DNA of 14,051 bases from an uncultured Lachnospiraceae bacterium (GCA_902783765.1 CACZSB010000001.1:1-14051); one strand, 5' to 3'. Shown: positions 1-7,578, counted from the first letter of the stretch. Made by a program: numbers and translations. Notes: generated by a model not told the origin, from the letters alone.

Positions 1-240
1 GTCGTAGTTTTGCAGTACGGCGCCGATCATGGGCTGTTGGGCAAGCAAGAATTTGAACCAGGCACTCTTCCCGAAGAGTTTGAAACCCTGAAAGGGACCC
101 GGTTTATTGTGGTGGAAACTATTTCAAAAGAGGGAAGCAGTTTTGAGCTTTTCCAAAAGGGAGATTCTTTCATCGGCGCCTTCTATGCCACGGAGCAAGG
201 GCTTTGTGTTCGGCAGGACAGTCAGGTGAATTGGAAATAG
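1..240 (+). CDS. C-terminal end of an unidentified protein (5' truncated by window)
   Basis: The frame is open from base 1 to a TAG stop at 238-240, giving 79 visible codons. A TTG lies at base 10, but no ribosome binding site can be assessed there and GTC-GTA-GTT codons precede it in frame, so I read this as the tail of a longer gene that begins outside the window. The visible part is soluble, mixed alpha/beta-like and acidic, with the pattern GTRFIVVETISKEG followed by GDSFIGAFYATEQG. No cysteine pair, membrane segment or family motif is recognisable. It is followed after 85 bases by the prepilin gene, which may have its own promoter. I do not recognise the family and assign no function. 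Confidence 0.55.
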   Translation, partial: VVVLQYGADHGLLGKQEFEPGTLPEEFETLKGTRFIVVETISKEGSSFELFQKGDSFIGAFYATEQGLCVRQDSQVNWK

Positions 241-273
241 TTCCTGTGGACGCCATGGCCGGGCGGGAAGGGC

Positions 274-302
274 TTTACGCTGTCGGGTATTCATGATATA
301 TT
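274..302 (+). promoter_or_regulatory. Candidate promoter for the prepilin gene
   Basis: TTTACG at 274-279 (four of six matches to TTGACA) and TATATT at 297-302 (five of six matches to TATAAT) are separated by 17 bases. TGA directly before the -10 provides an extended -10 TGn element. The predicted start near 308-310 would leave a very short leader before the AAGGAGG at 313-319. Read-through from the upstream gene is equally possible. Confidence 0.35.
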
Positions 303-325
303 AGGGCAAGTGAAGGAGGTGGAAC

Positions 326-670
326 ATGAAAAACAGAAAAGGCTTTTCTCTTTTTGAGCTGATCTTCATGATTACCATGATATTCACCGTTGTTGCGGCC
401 TCTCGGACAGCCACACCGGAAGCGATGTTAAAAACCTTCGAAGCCAATCACAAAACCCTGGTTTCAGCCTATGCCATGCATCAGGCTGCCAATAACGGTG
501 AAAAGCCGAAGACACTCGGCGACCTTGGATACTGGATTGACGGAGGCATTGACGCAATTCAAAATAGTCCTGAAGGTGCCGTTTACACATTTTCCGATGG
601 GGTGATAATATCCACCTATACGGATCCCAGTGGAACGGTTTATGAGCGCCGATATCCTTCAGGCAATTGA
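326..670 (+). CDS. Type IV prepilin / type II secretion pseudopilin-like protein
   Basis: This 114-aa protein opens with a classic prepilin leader: a short basic MKNRKG, then cleavage predicted between G6 and F7, with Glu at +5 of the mature chain (GFSLFEL) and a hydrophobic helix to about residue 25. Prepilin peptidase (PilD/ComC type) would cut and N-methylate it, and the mature protein would join a pilus or pseudopilus on the cell surface. The C-terminal part (TLGDLGYW..., SPEGAVYTFSDGV) resembles the small beta-sheet region of ComGC/GspG-like pilins, but it lacks the cysteines often found there. The start is supported by AAGGAGG at 313-319, 6 bases upstream of ATG. No assembly ATPase, peptidase or other pilin is visible, so its partner machinery is unknown. 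The minus-strand rqcH gene ends 7 bases beyond its stop. Confidence 0.8.
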   Translation: MKNRKGFSLFELIFMITMIFTVVAASRTATPEAMLKTFEANHKTLVSAYAMHQAANNGEKPKTLGDLGYWIDGGIDAIQNSPEGAVYTFSDGVIISTYTDPSGTVYERRYPSGN

Positions 671-676
671 TATGAT

Positions 677-714
677 CTCAGCTGGAAATCCAGCTGAGCC
701 CCTCCAGTGAGGGG
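677..714. other. Tandem perfect hairpins over the rqcH stop codon
   Basis: Two adjacent inverted repeats touch each other. CTCAGCTGG (677-685) pairs with CCAGCTGAG (690-698) around a 4-base loop, and CCCCTC (699-704) pairs with GAGGGG (709-714) around CAGT. The first contains the rqcH TGA stop (678-680 on the minus strand) and starts 6 bases after the prepilin stop. Neither strand shows a run of T after the stems, so they are not textbook intrinsic terminators. They could still act as a bidirectional transcription end or as 3' mRNA protection for the two convergent genes. Confidence 0.6.
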
Positions 715-2426
715 GTCACCATCATGGAATAATTGCTGTGATAAATCACCATGCCGGGCTTGGAATTGCCCGGCTTTTTGATTTCCTTCCGGCGGGTGTA
801 ATCCACCTCGCATTTGCTGTCTCTGGGAGCGGAAGAGTACCAGGCGGCCAAAGCAGCGGCCTCCTCAAAGCCTTGATCCGTCAGTTCCCGGCCCCCGGTT
901 TTCACGATCACATGGGACCCGGCAATGCCCTTGGCATGGAACCACCAGTCGTTACCGGAGGCCAGCTCGAAGGTGACGGTTTCGTTCTGCAAATTGTTTT
1001 TCCCCACAAAGAAATCAAAGCCCTCGGAAGAAACATAATGCAGGGGCCGGGCCTTGGGCGGCTTGCCGCTTCCCTTCTTTTTCCCAGTCAGGCCACGAGC
1101 TCGGATATAGCCCTCGGCGGTGAGCTCCGCCTTAATGGCTGCCAGGTCTTCCTCCCCCTCGGCCATATTCAGGGCCTGCTCCACGCTGCGCAGATATTCC
1201 AGCTCCCGGTCTATTTCCTGGAGCTGCTGCAGGGTGGCCTCCTGGGTGCGCTTTAGCTTCTGATATCGCTCGAAATAGCGGGCGGCATTTTCCTGGGGAG
1301 AGAGGGTCTCGTCCAGGGGGATGATGATCTCCGCATCATTATCATAATAATTCTTGGCCGCCAGCTCCCGGGCCCCCGCCTCCAGGCCGTAGCCGAAGCT
1401 TTGGATCAGCTCCCCCCACAGCCGGTATTTGTCCCGTTTTTCCGCATCCTTCAGCTGTTTTTCCATGATTTCCCGCTTCCGGGAGTCCCGCTCCATGGTC
1501 TGGGTGAGCAAGTGCCGCAGCTCAGCAGAGCGTTGCTTAATCCGGGCGGCGGCGTTTCGCTCCCCGTAATAGCTTTGCAACAGCTCGCTCATGCTGTCAT
1601 ATTCCACGCTGTCCTGCCCTTGGTAGAGCGCTAAGCCCCAGGCGGAGAATTCCGCCGGCCCTCCGCCGGAATAATAAATCCGAGGAGAAAAATCGTGCTG
1701 AATCAGCCGTTCCTGAATCCAATGGAGAGCCTGTTCCAATCGCAGCTTTTCCTCCGGGCCTAAGTTCCCGGCGCTTTCACTGCCCTCCAGCCCGGCCTGG
1801 CCCACCAGCTCCCGGGCCATTTGGGGACTGATGCCTGTCAGGAGCCCTCCCAGAGCCTTTTCCAGGGGGCCTGGCCAGGCGGCCAGCCGCTGCCAAAAGG
1901 CCGCGTCCCCCAGTTCCAGCTTATCCTGGGTATTGGGAATAAAATAGGGCCGGCCCGGGAGCACCTCCCGGACGCTGGAGATACCGGAACCGATGCGACG
2001 GATGGCGTCGCAAATCAGTTCCTGATTGTCTACCACTATTAAATTGCTGTGCTTGCCCATGAGCTCCAGCACCAGGCTGTGGCGGGTCAGGTCCCCCATT
2101 TCGTCAAAATGCTCTGCCTCCAGGCGGATCACCCGTTCCAGGCCGGGCTGGGTCACGGAAAGAATCCGGGCCCCGGAAAGATGCTTGCGAACCAGCATTA
2201 AAAAGGCTGGCGCCTGGGGTGGGCCATTTAGATTTTTGTCTGTAATATAGGCCAGAGGCAAAGAAGGATTGGCGGAAAGCAGCAGTTTGAGGTTTTCCGT
2301 CCGGGTTTTGATATGGAGCAGGAGTGCGTCAGTCTCCGGCTGGATGATTTTGCTGATCCGGCCGCCCGAAAGACGTTCATTTAATTCATAAACCAGCGCA
2401 GCCACGCTGATGCCGTCAAAAGCCAT
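678..2426 (-). CDS. rqcH: RqcH / NFACT-family ribosome quality control protein (older name FbpA)
   Basis: This 582-aa protein has the full NFACT layout and the family's usual length. An N-terminal NFACT-N domain begins MAFDGISVAALVYEL and includes ELMGKHSNLIVVD. A helix-hairpin-helix-like stretch follows around residues 190-220. A long charged coiled coil spans about 285-430. The C-terminal NFACT-R domain carries NDWWFHAKGIAGSHVIV and ends PGMVIYHSNYSMMVTP. In Bacillus subtilis, RqcH binds stalled 50S subunits with peptidyl-tRNA and recruits tRNA-Ala to add C-terminal alanine tails that mark chains for proteolysis. The catalytic Asp-Arg pair at 97-98 there appears here as Glu97-Arg98. AGGAGA lies just upstream of the ATG. 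The last ten residues after VTP are encoded by two hairpins. The gene follows the ABC genes on the same strand, with a stable hairpin between. Older annotations call this family a fibronectin-binding protein. Confidence 0.93.
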   Translation of the reverse strand: MAFDGISVAALVYELNERLSGGRISKIIQPETDALLLHIKTRTENLKLLLSANPSLPLAYITDKNLNGPPQAPAFLMLVRKHLSGARILSVTQPGLERVIRLEAEHFDEMGDLTRHSLVLELMGKHSNLIVVDNQELICDAIRRIGSGISSVREVLPGRPYFIPNTQDKLELGDAAFWQRLAAWPGPLEKALGGLLTGISPQMARELVGQAGLEGSESAGNLGPEEKLRLEQALHWIQERLIQHDFSPRIYYSGGGPAEFSAWGLALYQGQDSVEYDSMSELLQSYYGERNAAARIKQRSAELRHLLTQTMERDSRKREIMEKQLKDAEKRDKYRLWGELIQSFGYGLEAGARELAAKNYYDNDAEIIIPLDETLSPQENAARYFERYQKLKRTQEATLQQLQEIDRELEYLRSVEQALNMAEGEEDLAAIKAELTAEGYIRARGLTGKKKGSGKPPKARPLHYVSSEGFDFFVGKNNLQNETVTFELASGNDWWFHAKGIAGSHVIVKTGGRELTDQGFEEAAALAAWYSSAPRDSKCEVDYTRRKEIKKPGNSKPGMVIYHSNYSMMVTPSLEGLSWISS

Positions 2427-2444
2427 GGGATCTCCTTTTTTTTA

Positions 2445-2465
2445 GGGGCGGCTTCCGGCCGCCCC
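2445..2465. other. GC-rich hairpin between ABC operon and rqcH
   Basis: GGGGCGGC (2445-2452) and GCCGCCCC (2458-2465) form a perfect 8-bp all-GC stem with a 5-base loop, lying between the ABC stop at 2471 and the rqcH ribosome binding site. Read on the minus (coding) strand, the stem is followed by T and eight A residues, which run into the AGGAGA of rqcH. The homopolymer is therefore A-rich rather than U-rich in the mRNA. This is not a canonical intrinsic terminator. It may stabilise the 3' end of the ABC mRNA or lower read-through into rqcH. Confidence 0.6.
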
Positions 2466-2470
2466 ATGCA

Positions 2471-5053
2471 TTAAATATCGTACTCCGCCAGGATCTCACT
2501 GGGGGTCTTGCGCAGCAGCGTCAACAGCGGCATGATGCCGAAGAAGGCGCTGGTTCCCGCCAGAATAAGGCCTGTGAGGAGCATGAGCCAGAGGGGATAA
2601 TAGAAGATCTGTCCTATGAGCACCGAATGCCCCAGCAAATAGCGAAGAATCAGACTGCTCAAAAGATAGCCAATCCCCATGGTAAAGCATATGAGCACCA
2701 GGGTCTCCACAAAGAAGCGGAAGACCAGATTCTTCTTGCTCACGCCAATGGCCCGGTAAATGCCGATCTCCTTTACCCGGCTCATAAGGGAGGCCCGCAT
2801 GATAAAGCGCATGCAAAGGCATAGAATCAGCAGCATGAGAAGCATGGACAAAAGGCCGTTGCGTATTTTGGTGGAGTTTTGCTGCAGCGCCATTTTTAAA
2901 GTATCCAGGGGCGTGGTGAGGCGGTTTCCGCCCTTCTCCAAGGGCTTAAGCTGGGGCAGCAGGTCCCGGATGGTCTGCTCCGCCTTTTCCGTGTCCACTG
3001 CATGTATGATGGCATATACCTGCTGCTTATTATAGTCAACTATGATGGTCCCCCCGGAGCTGCTGTACCATTGGGACAGCACCAGGGAACGGGTATTGCC
3101 GATACGGCGCACCGCCGCGGCATAATCCTCGTCGTTCATGAAGAAGGCCTTGTATTGACTCATATAATCGGGCCAGATTCCCAGTTTCTTTTCATATTTC
3201 AGGCTTTGAGAATCCTTGACGGTATAATTCACGCCGCTGATCTCCAGGATATCCCCCGCCTGAGCCAGATTATCCGTCTCCCAATCGCTTGCATCATATT
3301 CAAGGTTCAGGACCTGAATGATTTCTCCCTTACCGGGCTGGACCCGGGAATCATTTAGCTGGGACGCAGGGAAAATCACTGCCTGTGATAAATTCTGTTC
3401 CTTCAGGCAAAATGACATTAAGGCTTCCGGGAGATAGATCAGTTTCTCCTCGCCTTCTATGACGGCGGTGATGCTGTAGCTTTTCATTCTTGGACTGACA
3501 TCCAGAGACAGGCCGAGCAGATCAGGGTATGCCTTAATATATTCTGTGGTGGAATTCTTCAGCAGCTCATCGGCCACGGGCCGGGTAATGACAATGCCAT
3601 CCCAGTCCAGGGAACCGGTCAGCAGCTTGGCATTATCCGGAAGCGCGGTGCGTTCCAGGGCATTTCCATGGGCCGGGAGCGTATCCAAGGTGGCGATATT
3701 GGTTTCAAATTGGGCCAGTGAAAAGGCAAAACTTTCCAGCATAAAGCGATCTTCATACCGATTGAAGTACCCGCTTGGATAGGACGAATCGAAACGGATA
3801 TCATCAAAGACGGATCCCTCCTCTTTTAGGGCTTCCAGCTTTTCCACATCCTCCATGCCCCCCAGACGGAGGTAATACATTTTTTCGCTCCGCTTTTCCT
3901 TGGCCTCCAGAATGGCCTGAATGGAGGTGCCGAAGGTGGCCACCATAAAGACAAAGACCATGGCAAAGAGGATCATGACTCCCCGAAGCAATTTGGCCCC
4001 CTTGGTTTTTTTGGCGGATATGGCATCCCGGCCGCTTTTCCATGAATTTTTCCAGTCGAAAAGACGGCCGCAGACTCCCACGGCAGGCTTTTCCATTTCG
4101 AAAAGGGCGGTGAAGGCGGCATCCTGGTCTTTTGCCTCCTCCTTCCGGGGCTCCGGCGCCCCCTCCTTAAGCCTTATTTCGCTTTCCTCACTTAGCAGCT
4201 GGATCTTATCCGAGCTTAGGGCCAGATAGGTTTTTCCGTCCTTGTTCACCAGGGTGATGCTAAGGGGCTCCTGGGGGGCGTCCCCATAATAGTTCAGCAC
4301 CGCATATTGATGCTCCAGACGGGTCTGCGGAAGCTCGCCCAAATAAATATCATTGCGGCTTACGCCCTGATAACCGGCGGCGTTATCGTTGTGACGGATG
4401 CTGTGGACCTTGCCGTCCTGCAGCTCCACCACCGTGTCGCAGTAATAATCCACCAGGGAGGCTTCGTGGGTCACCAGCACCACCAGATGCTCCTTGGCGA
4501 TCTCTCGTAAGAGATTCATGATCTGGATGGTATTGGCTTCATCCAGGTTCCCGGTGGGTTCATCTGCCAGAATGATGGCGGGATCCTTCACAATGGCCCG
4601 GGCAATGGCCACCCGCTGTTGCTGTCCTCCGGACAGCATTAAGGGACGGCGCTTCTTATACCTTTCCATGCCCACCGCCGCCAGGGCGGCTTCCACCCTT
4701 TCGTTTAGCTCCGGGCCCTCCTTCATGCCAATGAGCCGCAGGGCATCCGCCACATTTTCAAAAACGGATTCCGTTTTGTTCAGGTTATAGTTTTGGAAAA
4801 TATAGCCGATATGCTCATTGCGGAGCTGGTCCGTATTCCGACGGATGCTTTCCCCCTTCACCTCCAGGGTGCCGGATTCATAATCGTCCAGGCCCCCCAT
4901 CAAATTCAGCAGGGTGGTTTTTCCGCAGCCACTGCGGCCGAAAATGGCGGTGATGCCCTTCTCCGGCAGCTCCAGGGAAATGTCTTTGATCACATGGACC
5001 GCATTCTGCTTGCCCTTGTTGTAGCTTTTATGTAAATGCTGTATGGAAATCAT
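2471..5053 (-). CDS. MacB-like ABC transporter, fused ATPase and FtsX-type permease (second gene of pair)
   Basis: This 860-aa protein begins with a complete nucleotide-binding domain: Walker A GRSGCGKTT (39-47), Q-loop Gln87, signature LSGGQQQR (from 140), Walker B IILADE (160-165) and switch His196. A linker of about 130 residues (220-350) with mixed beta character follows. Helix 1 lies at about 357-376, then a large extracytoplasmic region of some 350 residues, and three C-terminal helices (about 734-750, 781-803 and 820-845) with an FtsX-like loop (EIGIYRAIGVSKKN). ATPase-first fusion with four helices is the MacB arrangement. Members of this type couple ATP hydrolysis to movements of the outer domain and handle peptides, lipoproteins or antibiotics; the substrate here is unknown. 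Its ATG overlaps the upstream stop (ATGA, 5050-5053) and GGGAGGTG precedes it, so it is translationally coupled to its partner. Confidence 0.88.
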   Translation of the reverse strand: MISIQHLHKSYNKGKQNAVHVIKDISLELPEKGITAIFGRSGCGKTTLLNLMGGLDDYESGTLEVKGESIRRNTDQLRNEHIGYIFQNYNLNKTESVFENVADALRLIGMKEGPELNERVEAALAAVGMERYKKRRPLMLSGGQQQRVAIARAIVKDPAIILADEPTGNLDEANTIQIMNLLREIAKEHLVVLVTHEASLVDYYCDTVVELQDGKVHSIRHNDNAAGYQGVSRNDIYLGELPQTRLEHQYAVLNYYGDAPQEPLSITLVNKDGKTYLALSSDKIQLLSEESEIRLKEGAPEPRKEEAKDQDAAFTALFEMEKPAVGVCGRLFDWKNSWKSGRDAISAKKTKGAKLLRGVMILFAMVFVFMVATFGTSIQAILEAKEKRSEKMYYLRLGGMEDVEKLEALKEEGSVFDDIRFDSSYPSGYFNRYEDRFMLESFAFSLAQFETNIATLDTLPAHGNALERTALPDNAKLLTGSLDWDGIVITRPVADELLKNSTTEYIKAYPDLLGLSLDVSPRMKSYSITAVIEGEEKLIYLPEALMSFCLKEQNLSQAVIFPASQLNDSRVQPGKGEIIQVLNLEYDASDWETDNLAQAGDILEISGVNYTVKDSQSLKYEKKLGIWPDYMSQYKAFFMNDEDYAAAVRRIGNTRSLVLSQWYSSSGGTIIVDYNKQQVYAIIHAVDTEKAEQTIRDLLPQLKPLEKGGNRLTTPLDTLKMALQQNSTKIRNGLLSMLLMLLILCLCMRFIMRASLMSRVKEIGIYRAIGVSKKNLVFRFFVETLVLICFTMGIGYLLSSLILRYLLGHSVLIGQIFYYPLWLMLLTGLILAGTSAFFGIMPLLTLLRKTPSEILAEYDI

Positions 5054-7356
5054 GCCGTTTCACCTCCCCGAAGTGCTTCCTTAACGCTTTGCCCAAAAAG
5101 CTTTTTCACCTGCTTTTTACCCACCCGGGTGGCAATCAGGAAAAGCCCCAAGAATACCAGAAGATACTGCCACCAGTACAGGTAAGAGAAGAGGGCATTG
5201 CCTTTAGGAGAAGTGAAGATCAGCAGGGCCACGATCCCCACAAAGATAAAGGCGGGGATCAGGGACAGATACAAGCGGGTGAACAGGCCCACCACAATGG
5301 TCCGCACGGGGATGCCCATGGAACGGAGGATGGCCAGATCATGTCGGAAGGCCCCGATGGCCTTGCCGGAGCACAGGTTGATGAAAAAGGCCAAAAAGAT
5401 CACGCATAATACCCACATGACAATGAGCCATACCCCGCTGATGGTATTGAAGATGGTGACCTCCAGGCCCGGCGAATAGGAGGAACTGGAAAGGGCGGCG
5501 GTATAGTCTCGCTCCAGAGCCGTCACCGCTTCCTTAGCCCGGGCATCATTCTCAAAGAAAAGGGAGGCCTGGCGGTATGTCTGGCTCAGCCTTTCTTCAA
5601 AGAGCTTGGTAAGGGTGGCGGGATGGACCGCCACGAAAGATTCCCGATAGGCCGTATAGCTGGTGTTGGCCCCGATGGGCTTTTCGCTTTCCGTAAGGAT
5701 CGCATCCAGGGGAATGGTGCCCGTCATGTACAAACGCCTATCAAATGCATTTGTGGCATTGACAGTGCCAGTAACATCATAGCTCACCTGCAGCGTGTCC
5801 TTTTTCTTGTTCTGGGATTTGGTCAGGGCTTCCCTCACCAATTCGTCGCTGACATATACCTTTCCTTCTGGAACATCATAATTGGGGATCAGGCATCCAC
5901 TTAAATTCTTGATTGTGTTAAATTCTCCGGACTGGATTTGGTTAAAACTGATATTAGTATTGCGGAAATAATTGCAGCAATACAGGTACCAGGCCACCCC
6001 TGCATTCCGAAATCCTTCTTCGTTAAAAAGGATTCTGGCGGGCTGATTATTGTCGTAGTAATAGGCCAGGCCCACCACCTGAAGCTCTAAATCACACCAG
6101 GTGATCACAGGCACCTGGATATCATTTTTGCCGAATTGGTCCCGGAGATATATGGGCAGGTACAGGAATACCTCCTGGGGGGCGCTGGGCAGACGGCCAA
6201 TCTTTTTCCCGGGGTCGAAGGCCTCCGCCGGGGTCAGATGTATGAAAATATCCTGGCCGGGCACATAGGTGTCCTCTTCCGAATAGACATCCAGATAATC
6301 GCCTGACACATAGATCTTGTTGAAACCATCCAACAGATAGTCATAATGGATACTGCGCTGGGCCTTCGTTTCCTCCCGGAGTTTTTCCACTTCCTCCTCT
6401 GTCATGGGAGATCCATCCCTGCGGGCCACCACCAGCCGTCCCTTTATGGGAGAAAACATGGTGCTTTTCCCCAAAAGCTTAGGGACCGCAGCGCAATCGG
6501 AGGTAACCAGCAGCATGCCCAGGGCCCCGATAATAAATAGGAGACCAAGGAACAGGGACAGCTTGGGCTTGGCGGTAAAGAGGGCCTTGCCCAGAGAAAG
6601 ACCGTTTTCAAAAATCCGGGATTTCCCGGAGCCTTCAGCGGGCTTTTCTGTTGTTTCCCCGGTAACGATTTCCGGCTGCCGGATCAGGTGATCCTCCCGC
6701 ACCGCCCCGTTATAGACCCGGATCTCCCGGGTGGCGGCCTGGGCCACTTCCTCAAAGCTGTGGGTGACCACGATCACCAGCCGGTCCCGGGAAACCTCCT
6801 TCAAAAGGGCCACGATCTCCTGGGCGCTTTCGGAGTCCAGATTGCCGGTGGGCTCATCCGCCAGGATAATGGGACTGTCCTTGGCCAGGGCCCGGGCAAT
6901 GACCGTGCGCTGCTTCTGGCCCCCGGAAAGCTGGCTGCCGTGCTGATGAAGCTGTTTTTCCAGTCCCACCCGGCGCAAAAGCGCCAGGGCCCGTTCCCGC
7001 CGAAGCTTGGGGTCCTCAATGGTGAAGAGGGCCAGCTCCACATTCTGCAGAACCGTAAAACTCTCTAAAATATTATAATCCTGGAAAATAAAGGATATAT
7101 ACTTTTCCCGGTAGGCTTCCCGATCGGGTTCCAGATAATGGGATGTGGGTTCGCCCTCAATGAGCATTTCCCCTTCTTCGTAGGTATCCATGCTGCTGAT
7201 CACATTCAGCAAGGTGGATTTGCCGGATCCGGATTCCCCGGTGACGGCCACGAATTCGCCCTTTTCAAAGGACAGGTTCACCCCCCGGATACCCACGGCC
7301 ACATTGCCTTCACCGGCATAGATCTTGCCGATGTTTTTCAATTCAAGAAAAGCCAT
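5050..7356 (-). CDS. MacB-like ABC transporter, fused ATPase and permease (first gene of pair)
   Basis: I place the start at the second ATG (7356), because GGAGGA at 7366-7371 sits 9 bases upstream; an in-frame ATG at 7374 would lie before that site. This gives 768 aa. The ATPase has Walker A GESGSGKST (40-48), Q-loop Gln92, LSGGQKQR (from 143), Walker B IILADE (163-168) and His199. Helix 1 is near 267-285, a long extracytoplasmic domain follows, and three helices lie near 642-662, 688-714 and 728-743. The protein ends in a basic tail. Both genes of the pair have intact ATPase motifs, and their overlap suggests a heterodimer rather than two homodimers. No histidine kinase, response regulator, membrane-fusion protein or peptide precursor is adjacent, which argues against a standard Bce-type bacitracin module (those also have separate ATPase and permease genes). 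Substrate is unknown. Confidence 0.88.
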   Translation of the reverse strand: MAFLELKNIGKIYAGEGNVAVGIRGVNLSFEKGEFVAVTGESGSGKSTLLNVISSMDTYEEGEMLIEGEPTSHYLEPDREAYREKYISFIFQDYNILESFTVLQNVELALFTIEDPKLRRERALALLRRVGLEKQLHQHGSQLSGGQKQRTVIARALAKDSPIILADEPTGNLDSESAQEIVALLKEVSRDRLVIVVTHSFEEVAQAATREIRVYNGAVREDHLIRQPEIVTGETTEKPAEGSGKSRIFENGLSLGKALFTAKPKLSLFLGLLFIIGALGMLLVTSDCAAVPKLLGKSTMFSPIKGRLVVARRDGSPMTEEEVEKLREETKAQRSIHYDYLLDGFNKIYVSGDYLDVYSEEDTYVPGQDIFIHLTPAEAFDPGKKIGRLPSAPQEVFLYLPIYLRDQFGKNDIQVPVITWCDLELQVVGLAYYYDNNQPARILFNEEGFRNAGVAWYLYCCNYFRNTNISFNQIQSGEFNTIKNLSGCLIPNYDVPEGKVYVSDELVREALTKSQNKKKDTLQVSYDVTGTVNATNAFDRRLYMTGTIPLDAILTESEKPIGANTSYTAYRESFVAVHPATLTKLFEERLSQTYRQASLFFENDARAKEAVTALERDYTAALSSSSYSPGLEVTIFNTISGVWLIVMWVLCVIFLAFFINLCSGKAIGAFRHDLAILRSMGIPVRTIVVGLFTRLYLSLIPAFIFVGIVALLIFTSPKGNALFSYLYWWQYLLVFLGLFLIATRVGKKQVKKLFGQSVKEALRGGETA

Positions 7357-7383
7357 TGCTGCTCTTCCTCCCATAACGAAAAA

Positions 7384-7411
7384 ATCATTGATATTCTATC
7401 ATATGAATGAT
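7384..7411. promoter_or_regulatory. Imperfect dyad over the ABC operon -10 (candidate operator)
   Basis: ATCATTGATAT (7384-7394) and ATATGAATGAT (7401-7411) form inverted arms matching at 10 of 11 positions around a 6-base centre. The dyad covers the predicted -10 of the minus-strand promoter, which is the position expected for a repressor site. The protein that would bind it is not encoded in the window. Confidence 0.5.
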
Positions 7412-7421
7412 GTTTTTTCAA
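7393..7421 (-). promoter_or_regulatory. Promoter for the ABC transporter operon
   Basis: On the minus strand, TTGAAA (7421 down to 7416) and TAGAAT (7398 down to 7393) are separated by 17 bases, a good sigma-A-type pair. Transcription would begin about 30 bases before the chosen ATG at 7356. The 294-base gap between the two divergent start codons (7357-7650) holds this promoter, the divergent one, two palindromes and no credible gene. Confidence 0.6.
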
Positions 7422-7548
7422 CGAGAACGCCTGATTTTGCCCGGCGTTTTTTAAAAACTATTCTCTGTCCCTTTTCCCTGGTTTTTGCATTACGCCCTTT
7501 GTATTTAAAGGCGGCTGGGCCGAAGAAATAGAAACGAGCGAAAAGAGC

Positions 7549-7578
7549 TTGCATTTTTACGTAAAAATGTTGTATAAA
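7549..7578 (+). promoter_or_regulatory. Promoter for the TraB lipoprotein / redox gene block
   Basis: TTGCAT (7549-7554) and TATAAA (7573-7578) are separated by 18 bases. The predicted start near 7585 leaves a leader of about 65 bases before the ATG at 7651, which has GGAGGA at 7639-7644. The spacer is almost entirely filled by a perfect palindrome. Confidence 0.55.
7552..7569. promoter_or_regulatory. Perfect 18-bp palindrome between -35 and -10 (candidate operator)
   Basis: CATTTTTACGTAAAAATG reads identically on both strands. It overlaps the last three bases of the -35 and fills most of the spacer, so a bound dimeric regulator would block RNA polymerase. A weaker related sequence, TTTATGCGTAAA (7619-7630), occurs in the leader. 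It does not match well-known Firmicute boxes such as Rex, PerR/Fur, LexA or CcpA. Confidence 0.55.

Noticed and set aside
2445..2465. Intrinsic terminator call for the GC hairpin
   Set aside because: On the coding strand the stem is followed by A residues, not T; on the plus strand the T-run is on the wrong side and no gene reads into it.
5050..7374. Longer start at ATG 7374 for the first ABC gene
   Set aside because: The six added residues are encoded by the GGAGGA ribosome binding site itself, and family members begin close to MAFLELKN.
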